A stretch of DNA of 49,313 nucleotides from JAEUNX01 sp034004685 (GTDB lineage: Bacteria > Pseudomonadota > Gammaproteobacteria > Burkholderiales > Rhodocyclaceae): NCBI GenBank assembly GCA_034004685.1, contig JAVEWG010000027.1, positions 1 through 49,313 on the forward strand, in the 5' to 3' direction. Positions 1-9,900 of this stretch are shown in pieces. The notes under the pieces were generated by a model. That model worked only from the letters and a program-made list of their open reading frames with translations. It was not told where the DNA came from and did no database searches. A program made the position numbers and the translations under genes. The stretch's first letter is position 1. Every line of letters starts with the position of its first letter.

Positions 1-1
1 C

Positions 2-679
<678 letters not shown>

Positions 680-729
680 TCCGAAGAGACCCACCACAAC
701 AGGGGCACCGGGGAACACCCCAAAGAGGC

Positions 730-1176
730 TCAGCCCGCCCTGGTTTCCGGATCCTGGTCGGCCAATATGGCCATGGTGATTCTGGATGCGCAGGTGAGCC
801 GACCCTTTTCGTCATGCAGATCAATCTGCCAGACATGGGTCGTGCGCCCCAGGTGAATGGGACGGGCGGTGCCGGTCACCCAGCCCTCCCGGACGCTGCG
901 GATATGGTTGGCATTGATGTCGAGGCCCACCACCCGGGTGCCCGGGGGCGAGGCATAGGCCGCGCCGCAGGATCCCAGGGTTTCGGCGAGCACCACGGAT
1001 ACCCCGCCGTGGAGGATGCCCATGGGCTGGCGGGTGCGCCCATCCACCGGCACCCGCGCCCGCAGGAAGTCGTCACCGATCTCGAGGAATTCGATGCCCA
1101 GGTGGGAGGCCGCCGTATCGGCGCTGACGGCCGCCAGGGCGGCCAGGGAGATGGGTTGTTTCCAGATCGTTGTCAT
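730..1176 (-). CDS. Hotdog-fold thioesterase, PaaI/EntH-like
   Basis: A 148-residue protein with the hotdog thioesterase signature GILHGGVSVVLAETLGS: His-Gly-Gly followed by the acidic residue on the long helix that forms the active site. The family hydrolyses acyl- or aryl-CoA or -ACP thioesters in the cytoplasm (for example EntH proofreading or DHNA-CoA hydrolase). The substrate here is unknown. The frame stays open upstream to 1368, but the ATG at 1176 (MTTIWKQPISL) gives the length usual for the family, so I chose it. The Shine-Dalgarno sequence there is weak. The gene is convergent with the ABC exporter and divergent from the P-type ATPase, so it seems to be monocistronic. Confidence 0.85.
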   Translation of the reverse strand: MTTIWKQPISLAALAAVSADTAASHLGIEFLEIGDDFLRARVPVDGRTRQPMGILHGGVSVVLAETLGSCGAAYASPPGTRVVGLDINANHIRSVREGWVTGTARPIHLGRTTHVWQIDLHDEKGRLTCASRITMAILADQDPETRAG

Positions 1177-1345
1177 GAGTTGCCGCGTTGCGTGCCTGAT
1201 TGTTGATTTTCGCAGAACCCGGGCCAGGGTGGCGTCTTGTCGCCGGCGCCACCCATCCATTACTGGCAAGGGGGACGGGATGCTTGCACTATGGATACTT
1301 GTCCCTGGCGGGCGGCTTTGCCGGGGTCCGTCGTCAGGAGGGTCC

Positions 1346-3907
1346 ATGCCGAACCAAACGTCCACCACGCCTTACTGGAGCCGCCCGGTCGCCGAACTGA
1401 TGGGCGAGCAAGGCAGCGGCCCGGGAGGACTCACCACCCTGGAAGCCGCCCGGCGCCGGGGACAATACGGGCCCAATACGGTGGAGGATGGGGACGAGCA
1501 GCCGGCCCTGCGCCTGCTGCTGCGCCAGTTCGAAAGCCCCTTGGTGCTGATCCTGGTGTTCGGCGCCGGGGTTTCCCTGTGGGTGCGGGACTGGGTGGAC
1601 GCGGCGATCATCCTTGCCATCGTGCTGGGCAGCGCACTCCTGGGTTTTGCCCAGGAGTACCGGGCCTCGGTTGCCATCGCCGCCCTGCGCCGGCGCCTGG
1701 CCCTGACGGTGGAGGCCCTGCGCAATGGCTACCCCGCCACCATCGCAGCGCGGGATGTCGTCCCCGGCGACCTGATCCACCTGGCGGCCGGCAGCCTGGT
1801 GCCGGCCGACGGGGTGATCCTGGAGGCGGTGGATTTCCTGGTGACGGAAGCCAGCCTGACCGGCGAATCCTTTCCAGTGGAAAAGCGCCCCGGCCCCGTC
1901 CCGGCCGACACGCCCCTGGCGGGCCGCCTGAACACGGTGTTCCTGGGCACCTCGGTGCGCAGCGGAACGGCCACGGTGCTGGTCCTGAAGACCGGCCGCG
2001 CTACCGAATTCGGCGGCATTGCCGGGCGTCTCAAGGTCCGCCAGCCCGAAACGGAATTCGCCCGGGGGGTACGCCAGTTTGGCTACCTGCTGGTGCGCAT
2101 CATGATTGTGATGGTGGTCTTCGTGCTGATGGTGAACCAGGCCCTCGGCCGCCCCCTCATCGAATCCCTGCTCTACGCCGTGGCCCTGGCGGTGGGCATC
2201 TCTCCGGAGCTGCTGCCGGCCATCGTCAGCGTCACCCTTTCCCGGGGGGCCCGGGTGCTGGCCCGCCAGGGGGTGATCGTGCGCCGCCTGGAGGCCATCG
2301 AGAACCTGGGCAGCATGGACGTGCTGTGCACCGACAAGACCGGCACCCTGACCGAAGGGGTGGTCTCCCTGGTGTCCGCTGTCGATCCCGCCGGGGCCGA
2401 CTCAGCCGGCGTGGGCTACCTGGGGTGGCTGAATGCCACCTTCGAAACCGGCATCCCCAATCCCCTGGATGCCGCCATCGTCAGCGCCGGCCGGCAGGCA
2501 GGCCTCACCACCGCCGATTGGGTGAAGGTGGACGAGATCCCCTACGACTTCATCCGCAAGCGGCTGACCATCGTCCTCACCGAAAACGCCGCCGCCGGCC
2601 GGCACCGCATCGTCACCAAGGGCGCTTACCAGAACATGCTGGCGGTGTGCACCCATGTGCATCAGGACGGCCAGGCGCAGCCCCTGGACGAAAGCCGGCG
2701 CGCGCCCCTGGACGCCCGTTTCCAGCGCTGGGGGGAAGAGGGCTACCGGGTGCTGGCGGTAGCCACCCGGGATGTGCCAGCCCAGGCCAGCTATGGCCAC
2801 GGGGACGAAACCGGCATGTGCTTGGCAGGCTTCCTGCTGTTCTCCGACCCCCCCAAGGCCGATGCCGGCCGCGCCATCCAGGATCTGGCCAGGCTGGGCT
2901 GCCGCACCAAGATCATCAGCGGCGACAACCGCTTCGTCACCACTCACCTCGCCCGGGGCATCGGCCTGGACCCGGCCGCGCTCCTCACCGGCGAGCAGAT
3001 CGCCCGGCTCAGCAACGAATCCCTGTGGCATCTTGCCGAACGCACCGACCTGTTCGTGGAGGTCGATCCACAGCAGAAGGAGCGCATCGTTCGGGCCCTG
3101 CAACACACCGGCCACGCCGTGGGCTACCTGGGGGACGGCATCAATGACGCGGCCGCGCTCCATGCCGCCGACGTGGGTATTTCGGTCCAGGGGGCGGTGG
3201 ACGTGGCCCGGGACAGCGCCGACGTGGTGCTGCTCCACAGCGACCTGGACGTGCTGCGCAGCGGCGTCGAAGAGGGCCGCCGCACCTTCGCCAACACCCT
3301 CAAGTACATCTCCATCACCACCAGCGCCAACTTCGGCAACATGGTGAGCATGGCCCTGGCCACGCCCCTGCTGCCCTTCCTGCCCCTGGCCGCCAAGCAG
3401 ATCCTGCTCAACAACTTCCTGTCGGACCTGCCCTCCATGGCCATCTCCACGGACCGGGTGGATCGGGATCACATTACTCAGGTGCAGCGCTGGGACATCG
3501 GCTCGGTGCGGCGCTTCATGGTCGTTTTCGGGCTCATCAGCAGCGCCTTCGATCTGCTCACCTTCCTGGTGCTGCTGAGGTTCTTCGACGCCGACGAAGC
3601 CACCTTCCAGACCGCCTGGTTCGTGGTGTCGCTGGTCACCGAACTGGCGGTCCTGCTGGTGCTCCGCACCGAAAAAACCCTGCTCCGCAGCACCCCGGCC
3701 CCCCTGCTGCTATGGGCCACCCTGGCGGTGGCCGCCGCTACCCTCGGGCTGACCTATTTCCCGCCCATGGCCCGGGTGTTCGGGTTCGTGCCCCTTCCGG
3801 CGCCACTGCTCCTGGCCTTGCTGCTGATCGTCGGCGGCTACGTCGCCAGCACGGAAATCGGCAAGGCCCGCTTCTTCCGCCGGCCCCAGCCGCCTGGCCC
3901 GACCTGA
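1346..3907 (+). CDS. Mg2+-type (P3B) P-type ATPase, MgtA-like
   Basis: An 853-residue P-type ATPase with an actuator motif TGES, phosphorylation site DKTGTLTEG (Asp about residue 330), hinge GDGINDAAAL and about ten membrane segments. Several stretches are characteristic of MgtA/MgtB magnesium importers: LLPAIVSVTLSRGA, IENLGSMDVLCTDKTG, NNFLSDLPSMAISTDRVD and the RWDIGSVRRFMVVFG region. It should use ATP to move Mg2+ (perhaps other divalent cations) inward across the inner membrane. The start at 1346 has a strong GGAGG six bases upstream; the frame continues to 1016 but that part overlaps the thioesterase gene and is not coding in character. The length is slightly under E. coli MgtA. No leader peptide or Mg2+ riboswitch could be recognised in the short upstream region. 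Confidence 0.88.
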   Translation: MPNQTSTTPYWSRPVAELMGEQGSGPGGLTTLEAARRRGQYGPNTVEDGDEQPALRLLLRQFESPLVLILVFGAGVSLWVRDWVDAAIILAIVLGSALLGFAQEYRASVAIAALRRRLALTVEALRNGYPATIAARDVVPGDLIHLAAGSLVPADGVILEAVDFLVTEASLTGESFPVEKRPGPVPADTPLAGRLNTVFLGTSVRSGTATVLVLKTGRATEFGGIAGRLKVRQPETEFARGVRQFGYLLVRIMIVMVVFVLMVNQALGRPLIESLLYAVALAVGISPELLPAIVSVTLSRGARVLARQGVIVRRLEAIENLGSMDVLCTDKTGTLTEGVVSLVSAVDPAGADSAGVGYLGWLNATFETGIPNPLDAAIVSAGRQAGLTTADWVKVDEIPYDFIRKRLTIVLTENAAAGRHRIVTKGAYQNMLAVCTHVHQDGQAQPLDESRRAPLDARFQRWGEEGYRVLAVATRDVPAQASYGHGDETGMCLAGFLLFSDPPKADAGRAIQDLARLGCRTKIISGDNRFVTTHLARGIGLDPAALLTGEQIARLSNESLWHLAERTDLFVEVDPQQKERIVRALQHTGHAVGYLGDGINDAAALHAADVGISVQGAVDVARDSADVVLLHSDLDVLRSGVEEGRRTFANTLKYISITTSANFGNMVSMALATPLLPFLPLAAKQILLNNFLSDLPSMAISTDRVDRDHITQVQRWDIGSVRRFMVVFGLISSAFDLLTFLVLLRFFDADEATFQTAWFVVSLVTELAVLLVLRTEKTLLRSTPAPLLLWATLAVAAATLGLTYFPPMARVFGFVPLPAPLLLALLLIVGGYVASTEIGKARFFRRPQPPGPT

Positions 3908-3965
3908 AGGGCAGCCGGGCCTGCCGGAATGGATGGATTCCCCGCCGGGTGGAACGGGAACACTC

Positions 3966-4856
3966 CTAGCTCCCCAGCCGCAGGATCCGCACCGCCCCCG
4001 CCAGCACCATCAGCCCGATGAGGCTGCCCACCAGCCAGTCCGGCCATTGGGCGCCGGTCCACCACACCAGGGCGCCGGCCAGGATGACTCCCAGGTTGGC
4101 CAGCACGTCGTTGGCGGAGAAAATGTAGCTGGCCTGGAGGTGGGCCCCCCCATGCCGATGGGGGGCCAAGAGCATCAGGCAGGCCAGGTTGGCGGCCAGG
4201 GCCAGGCAGGAGACGGCCATCATGGCCGGGCCCAGGGGCTCGGCCCCCAGCAGGATGTGGCGCCCCACCTGCCAGAAGAGGCCCAGGGCCAGGATCAGTT
4301 GCAGCACCCCGGCCAGCCGGGCGGCCTTGAGCTGGGCGGCGCCGCCCCGGCCCACGGCGTAGAGGGCGGTGCCATACACCGCCGCGTCGGCGAACATGTC
4401 CAGGGCGTCGGCCAGCAGGCCGGAGGAGTCCGCCCACCAGCCGGCCAGGCCTTCCAGCAGGAACATGGCGGCGTTGATGGCCAACAGCCAGACCAGGGCG
4501 CGGGCCTGGCGGCCGCTCTGGGGGGCAGGGGACGGGGCCGCCGCGCCAGCCGGGCCGCTGGCCAGCAGCTCGGCACCCATGCCCAGTTCCGCCAGGCGGG
4601 CCAGGATTTCCGCCACGGGCGCCTGGTGGCCGACCCCCAGGCGGCGGCCGGCCAGATCGAAGCGCAATTCACCGGCCAGCCCCCCCAAAGCCAGGCGGAT
4701 GAGCTGCTCCTCGGCGGGGCAATCCATGCCCGGCACCCGAAATTCGGAATACAGGGCCGCTCCGGGGAAAGGGTCAGGGGCGACAGGGCGGGAAGCGGGG
4801 CTTGAGGCCACCTGGCTGGCGCAGCCACAGTGGCCCCCACAGCTTGAATCGGTCAT
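3966..4856 (-). CDS. Metal transporter: HMA domain fused to CDF-type membrane domain
   Basis: A 296-residue protein. Residues 1-15 are Cys/His rich (CGGHCGC). Residues about 35-95 form a heavy-metal-associated-like fold with GMDCPAEE where classical HMA domains have GMxCxxC, so the second Cys is replaced. Residues about 118-296 hold six membrane segments of the cation diffusion facilitator type (LLADALDMFADA in TM2, SANDVLANLGVI in TM5). The CDF site is altered: TM5 has Asn-Asp and Asn rather than the common HxxxD. It probably exports a transition metal using the proton gradient, with the N-terminus capturing or sensing metal. It follows the CDGSH gene on the same strand 72 bases away. Fold assignment is firm; the metal is unknown. 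Confidence 0.8.
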   Translation of the reverse strand: MTDSSCGGHCGCASQVASSPASRPVAPDPFPGAALYSEFRVPGMDCPAEEQLIRLALGGLAGELRFDLAGRRLGVGHQAPVAEILARLAELGMGAELLASGPAGAAAPSPAPQSGRQARALVWLLAINAAMFLLEGLAGWWADSSGLLADALDMFADAAVYGTALYAVGRGGAAQLKAARLAGVLQLILALGLFWQVGRHILLGAEPLGPAMMAVSCLALAANLACLMLLAPHRHGGAHLQASYIFSANDVLANLGVILAGALVWWTGAQWPDWLVGSLIGLMVLAGAVRILRLGS

Positions 4857-4928
4857 GACCGGGGTCGGAGCAGGTAAAGCGCCGATGCTATCACCGCCAG
4901 AAGCCCCCGCCGAAAAGCGGGGCGGGGC

Positions 4929-5066
4929 TCACGGCAGCGTGGCGTGGGTCCCGTCGCAGAAGGGCTGGCTGGCGCCCTTGCCGCAGGCGCACCACCAGGA
5001 ATCCTCGCCCGCTTCCACGTCCACGGCGAAGGGGCCTTTCTGGGCGATATCGGGAATCTGACTCAT
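4929..5066 (-). CDS. Minimal CDGSH-type iron-sulfur protein (45 aa)
   Basis: This short gene reads MSQIPDIAQKGPFAVDVEAG at the N-terminus and then CACGKGASQPFCDGTH, a full CDGSH zinc-finger-type motif. Three Cys and one His would bind a redox-active [2Fe-2S] cluster, as in mitoNEET-family proteins. At 45 residues it is little more than the motif plus a short beta strand, so it presumably dimerises. There is no signal or membrane segment, so it is likely cytoplasmic. The ATG at 5066 is the only reasonable start. It lies between the yceI 3' fragment and the HMA-CDF gene, all on the minus strand, and was probably once directly downstream of intact yceI. Confidence 0.85.
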   Translation of the reverse strand: MSQIPDIAQKGPFAVDVEAGEDSWWCACGKGASQPFCDGTHATLP

Positions 5067-5095
5067 GATGGTCTCAAGGCGGTTGGGGATGGCAG

Positions 5096-5212
5096 TTACT
5101 GCTTGACGCCTTCCATGGCGATGGAGAGGGTCACCTCGTCCCCCACGTTGGGGGCGTATTTGCCAGCGTTGAACTCGCTGCGCTTGATCACGGCGGTGGC
5201 GTTGGCGCTCAT
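5096..5212 (-). pseudogene. Duplicated 3' end of yceI (38 codons)
   Basis: The translation from the ATG at 5212 matches the last 39 residues of the complete YceI encoded at 18710-19282, apart from the first two residues and one missing Ile codon just before the C-terminal Lys-Gln-stop. It lacks the signal peptide and most of the lipocalin-like barrel, so it cannot be a working YceI. Its first ATG overlaps the hlyD stop codon (ATGA), so a 38-residue peptide could be translated by coupling, but this may be chance. It marks the left edge of the type I secretion island. Confidence 0.88.
5105..5208. repeat. Left copy of 104-bp direct repeat flanking the RTX island
   Basis: These 104 bases are identical to 18722-18825. 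Outside this core, a further nine bases at the yceI 3' end also match after a 3-bp gap, and the left copy diverges at the hlyD stop. The two copies are in direct orientation and bracket about 13.5 kb containing all the type I secretion genes. Confidence 0.93.
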
Positions 5213-6576
5213 CGCTCCCGTCCCGCCTCGTGCCATGCCTTCTGCACAGGCGAGAGCAGATATTCAGCCACCGTGCGGTCTCCCAACAAGATTTCCGCCG
5301 TGGCCTGCATTCCGACGGATAGTGGATACTTCACGCCATCGGTCTCCAGGGTATTCCTTGCAAGCGTCACCAAGGCCTTGTACCGCAACGGGCGTTGCCC
5401 GGTTCCGGTCTGCCCCTTATCGCGAGCCTCCTCCTCGCTCTGTGCGTCGGCGCTGACGTGTTCGACCGAGCCGTACCCCATTCCATATTTCTGGAAGGTG
5501 TAAGCGGCGAATTTCAGCTTCACGGGCTGGCCCGGTCGAACAAAACCGATATCCTCATTTGAGACCCACACCTCGGCCTTGAGTTTTTCCTCTCGGGGCA
5601 CGAGGCTCGCCAGCACAGTGCCAGACTGAACCACGGTGCCCGCTGTATGGGTGGCCAGATCCTTGATCACGCCGTCCTGCGGTGCCTTCAGTTCCAGGAG
5701 TTCGCGCCGGTGCTGCTGCTTCTCCAGTTCCTTGGCCAGTTTGTCGATCTGCGTTTGCGCCTCACTGCGCTCCCCATGCAATTGGCGAAAATAGTCTGCC
5801 TCGATCTGTTTGAATTTCTTCTTTGACTGGTCGATGGACGCCTGAGCCGAGGCGATCAAGTGGGCTTGCGTTGCCAATTCCTGTTCTTTCTCGATGCGCT
5901 CACGCTGCTTGTCGCTGCCCATCAAGGCCCCGGCAAAGCCATTCTTGACCAGCCGTGCGTAGGCCTTGTCCTGCTCGCGATAATGCGGCAGTACAGCCTC
6001 AATCCGCTCCTTTTGCTGGCGGGCAGCCGCCAACTCCTGCTGCGCTTTGACCAAGCGGCTGTGTTCCTCCGCCAGCGCAGCCGCCAGGGCGTCGCAGTTG
6101 GCCTGGTGTTGCGCGGCGGTTTCCTGAACGAGCACCACCGGAACCTGAACATCCGGTTGGAACGGTTTACCGGCAAGCTCTGCATCAATGCGGGCAAGCT
6201 GAAGCTGCTTGCGCACGTGTTCAGTCGTGATGGCTTCCAAATCTGCGTTTGTGATGAGGCCATCCATGCGCATCAGGACTTGCCCCGCGCGCACCGCTTC
6301 GCCTTCACGCACCAAGATTTCCTTTACGACGCCAGCCTCCGATGGCTGCACGATCTTGAGATAGCTCGCCGGCACCAACTTGCCATCCGCGACTGCAACG
6401 ATGTCCAGGCGCCCGACGAGAGCCCAGACCAGCAGGAACGCCAGCAAAGCCAGCAGCGCCCATAACACCCGCCGCCCCTGCGGATGGGGCGCAACGTGTT
6501 GCAAGCGTATGAGCGGCGGATGAAACGCGTGGTGGTCGACATGGACGTGCTGAACAAGGGATTTCAAAGAGCGCAT
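5209..6576 (-). CDS. Type I secretion membrane-fusion protein, HlyD family
   Basis: A 455-residue periplasmic adaptor. It has one N-terminal membrane helix (about residues 37-55, rich in Leu/Ala), a barrel-sandwich half-motif (VADGKLVPASYLKIVQPSEA, then VVKEILVREGEAV), a long alpha-helical coiled-coil hairpin (about 110-300) and a C-terminal beta domain with the HlyD-type KLKFAAYTFQKYG segment. It should bridge the ABC exporter in the inner membrane to an outer-membrane TolC-like channel, which is not encoded nearby. I chose the ATG at 6576 (MRSLKSL), with AGGAG 11 bases upstream; the frame is open to 6630. The gene is separated from the RTX gene by 358 bases and ends exactly at the duplicated yceI fragment. 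Confidence 0.92.
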   Translation of the reverse strand: MRSLKSLVQHVHVDHHAFHPPLIRLQHVAPHPQGRRVLWALLALLAFLLVWALVGRLDIVAVADGKLVPASYLKIVQPSEAGVVKEILVREGEAVRAGQVLMRMDGLITNADLEAITTEHVRKQLQLARIDAELAGKPFQPDVQVPVVLVQETAAQHQANCDALAAALAEEHSRLVKAQQELAAARQQKERIEAVLPHYREQDKAYARLVKNGFAGALMGSDKQRERIEKEQELATQAHLIASAQASIDQSKKKFKQIEADYFRQLHGERSEAQTQIDKLAKELEKQQHRRELLELKAPQDGVIKDLATHTAGTVVQSGTVLASLVPREEKLKAEVWVSNEDIGFVRPGQPVKLKFAAYTFQKYGMGYGSVEHVSADAQSEEEARDKGQTGTGQRPLRYKALVTLARNTLETDGVKYPLSVGMQATAEILLGDRTVAEYLLSPVQKAWHEAGRER

Positions 6577-6934
6577 TCCGTGAATTTCTCCTGAGGCTTT
6601 TAGGTATTTTGGATACGGTAAGTGGGCCAACCGCCAAGGAAAGTCCGCTCAATATGGGACAGACCATGCTCCATCGCCTGCCCGCCCGAGAATTGGCGGC
6701 GGCGATCTCGGAGCGGGCGGCCTGCCGATGCGTTTGGCTGCCAAGCAGGTCCTGCAATGCGGGAGCAATGCTGTAGGCATAAATCAAACCTGCGGGTAAC
6801 ACGATGATGCTGAGTGCCAGCACCTCTACGCGCCCGCGAGCCCTTCAGCCAGCCACAGGCACCGGGCGAGGTGACCGAAGACCTCGCCCAATCCCAACGC
6901 GATCAGCACCCGCGCCTTCGGCAGGAGCGACTGC
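6577..6934 (-). other. Non-coding gap between RTX gene and hlyD
   Basis: This 358-base stretch holds no convincing gene. A frame beginning with GTG at 6823 encodes a hydrophobic start (LALSIIVLPAGLIYAYSIAPAL) but has no usable ribosome site and runs out of frame through hlyD; it may be a decayed remnant. The stretch contains the hairpin at 6864-6889. No clear promoter for hlyD was found, so hlyD may depend on read-through. Confidence 0.5.
6864..6889 (-). terminator. GC-rich hairpin downstream of the RTX gene
   Basis: A perfect 9-bp inverted repeat, GGGCGAGGT and ACCTCGCCC, with an 8-base loop, 46 bases beyond the RTX stop codon. There is no T-run on the minus strand, so it is not a classical intrinsic terminator. 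It may attenuate transcription or stabilise the long RTX message, so that less hlyD is made than RTX message. Confidence 0.45.
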
Positions 6935-9900
6935 TTACCATGACAGCGTGCCCACCCCTTCCTTGATGCCCGTAAAGCCCTTGAGGTGAGTGCCGCTACC
7001 GGTGGGGAGCGTCACAGTATCGACACCGCCCCGCGCACCGCCTTGTATCCAGCCCGTCAAGCCGACGAGGTCCGCACCCTGGCTGGCATGGCTCCAGGCA
7101 GGCGCACTCTGGCGCTCCGCGTCGAGCCGGTTCAGGGCGTGGGTCAGCACCGCCCAATGGCGTTCCATATCATGGCCTGTCTGGCTATGAGTGGTTTCCT
7201 CGTAGGTGGAATACCACTTACCCCATTGCTCAAACCACTGGCGATCCAGCGCAAGGAAGGCCGAATCGGCGGGCTCCGCATTGCGCTTGAATCCGTCGAG
7301 GAAGCGGCCCAGGGGATCATCGTCGCGCTCCGCTTCCTGGTTGCGATCTGGATTACCCGGTAACGGGCCGTCGCCTTCACCGAGGTTGGCCGCAAGCCCA
7401 AGCGGCGGCGCATCCGTACCATTGCCCACCCCTTCGCTACCTTGCTGGCTAGCAGGAACAACCGTCTTGTTGCCGAAGCTGATCTTGAAAACATCCGAAG
7501 CGATCGAGCTCTCACCGTGATCGTCGCTGGCCGTGATGTGCACATTAATGCTGCCGGAGGCATTGGCCGGTGCAGTGCCGCTGAAGGTCTGCGTTGCGGC
7601 GTCGAACTTGAGCCATGTCGGCAGCGCCTTGCCGTTGGACAAGGTTGCCGTGTAGCGCAGCGTATCCGTACGGTCGACATCGCGGAAGCTGCCCGCTGGC
7701 ATCTGCCACGAGAAGGCATTGCCCTTGGCAAGGCGCACATCGGCAAGGTAGCGAACGAGATCGGGCGCATCGTTGGCGCCTTGGATGGTTACCGTCAATG
7801 CGCCGTTGCTGCGCTGCGTGCCGTCGCTGGCGAGATATGCAAAGACCTCGGAGGCCGTCTCGCCGATACCCAAGCCTTGAACCTTGGACGAGAAGTCGTC
7901 GAGCACATATGCATAGTCGCCACTGGGGAGCAAGGTCAACACGCCGTACTCGCCGCGCCGGATGCCCGCATCGGCCAACCACAGGCGTTCGCCTTCCGGA
8001 TCACTGTCGTTGGCCAACACATTGCCCCAGGCCAGCAGCTTGCGATCTTCGATCACCTCGGCCGCATCCGGCGTAGAGATCGGCGTCAGATTGCCGCTGC
8101 TGGACTCGACCGCCAAGGTGAAGGTCTGGCTGGCCTGCGTACCTGCCTGGTCAGTTGCCGTAACCCGTAGGGTATAGTCGCCCGCCGAGGCCGGAGTGCC
8201 GCTGAAGCTGCTGGTAGCCGCATCAAAAACCAGCCAATCAGGCAGCGCGGAACCATCGGCCTGTGTGGCCGAATAGCTCAGGCGGTCGCCCAGATCGGTG
8301 TCAACAAAGGCGTCTGTCGGCAAGGCGAACATGAAGGCGACGTCTTCGGTTACGGTCTGCGCGGCCAGCGCCACGCCGACCGTCGGTGCGTCGTTGGTGT
8401 CGATCACCTCTAGGGCGAACATCTGGCTGGCCGATGCACCCGCCAGATCGGTGGCGGTCACGGTAAGCCGCGACTCACCCACATCGCCGTTGGCAGGGGT
8501 ACCGGAGAAGGTAACGGCCTGCGCGTCGAATGCGAGCCAATCGGGCAGTGGATCGCCGTTCGCCAGCGTGGCCGTGTAGGTGAGCGCATCGCCTACATCG
8601 ACGTCACAGAAGCTGCCTGCGGGCAGCGTGAAGCTGAAGGCGCTGTCTTCGAGGGCGCCCAGGTCGGACAGGGATGTGCCAACTTCGGGCGCGTCGTTGG
8701 TGTTTTGCACCGAGATATTGAAGGTTGTGCTGGCGGAAGCACCGAAATGATCCCTGCCTTCCACCACAATCTCAATGTCGCCTACGTGATCATTCGTCGG
8801 CCTGCCACTCAATGTTCTGGATACGGGATCGAAGCTCAGCCATGCCGGTAGCGGCTCGCCGTTGGCCAGTCGCACCACCACCTGGATTTCGTCGGATGCG
8901 TCTGGATCGCTAAACAGGTCGGCGGGCAGAATCAAGCTGAAGTCCTGACCTTCGGTCGCTGCCGTGTCGTCCAGTTGCCGGATTGCCACGGGAGCACGGT
9001 TCATCTGTTCGGTGAGAGACACCACCGTGCCGTCTTCAAACGCGAGCGCCAGAATGACCGGATTGCCTTCCGAACCGTAGTAGTTATCGATCCGCACCGC
9101 ATCGTCAGCGCTGTAATGCAAGACGAGAGTGGTGCCATCCCATTCATGGCGGATGTCTTCGGGCCGGATGTCAGTCCCGAAGCGGATGTAATTGAAATCG
9201 GTCGCACCACTGTCGATGATCGTGTCGACGCCATCGCCTTTGTTGAAGACATAGGCATCGTCACCCGCGCCACCGGTGAGCACGTCATTGCCCACTCCGC
9301 CGTGCAACTCGTCGCTACCAGCGCCTCCATGGAGCGCGTCGTTGCCCACTCCGCCGTGCAACTCGTCGCTACCAGCGCCTCCATGGAGCGCGTCGTTGTC
9401 GCCGCCTCCATGGAGCCTGTCAGCAAGGTTTGTCCCGGTCAGGTCGTTCGATTGTTCGTCGCCCTCAACCAGGAAACCACCCGAAACCAGGGTGGCGTAA
9501 TCCCAAACCGTGCCATCGACGAACTCGAAGCGATCAACGGCATGACCACCTCCGAGCACGTCGTTCGGATTGAATCCGGTCAAAAGCAACCTGTCGCCGT
9601 CGCCACCATAAGAAATACGGAGCAAATGACCACCATTGCCGTCCTCCTCAAAACGCAGGTTGGTGCGCAACGCTTCCGGGTCGATGCCGGGCCCAAAGCG
9701 CAACACGTTGCCAGCATCCGGGGCGGCGACATCCTCGATAAAGACCTCACCGTCGCCAATGTTGACGTCGTAGATATCCTGGGTGTGATCGCCATAGCGC
9801 ACCCCGCGCGCCATCAGTTCATCGAATGACAGGCTGACGCCCCACCAGGGCAGGCTGATTTCCGAAACCGGTGCCTGCATGCCCTCTGCACGTGGGTCGA

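Noticed and set aside
698..716. GGGG...CCCC repeats after the ABC gene as a terminator
   Set aside because: The stem is only four bases with no T-run; too weak to call.
1177..1345. Mg2+ sensor leader upstream of the MgtA-like gene
   Set aside because: No leader peptide or structured switch could be recognised in the short, GC-rich region.
5096..5212. Left yceI fragment as a functional small gene
   Set aside because: It lacks the signal peptide and most of the barrel and is explained by duplication; it is listed as a pseudogene.
6305..6823. Hydrophobic frame LALSIIVLPAGLIYAYS between RTX and hlyD
   Set aside because: It starts with GTG without a usable ribosome site and its later part is out of frame over hlyD. 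It was described as a gap, not a gene.
9288..9395. Tandem repeats as a possible CRISPR array
   Set aside because: The units are adjacent, without spacers, and lie in frame in the RTX coding sequence.
9001..9426. Repetitive frame in the RTX gene on the same strand (Thr/Ser/Met rich)
   Set aside because: It is a shadow of the RTX nonapeptide repeats in another reading frame.
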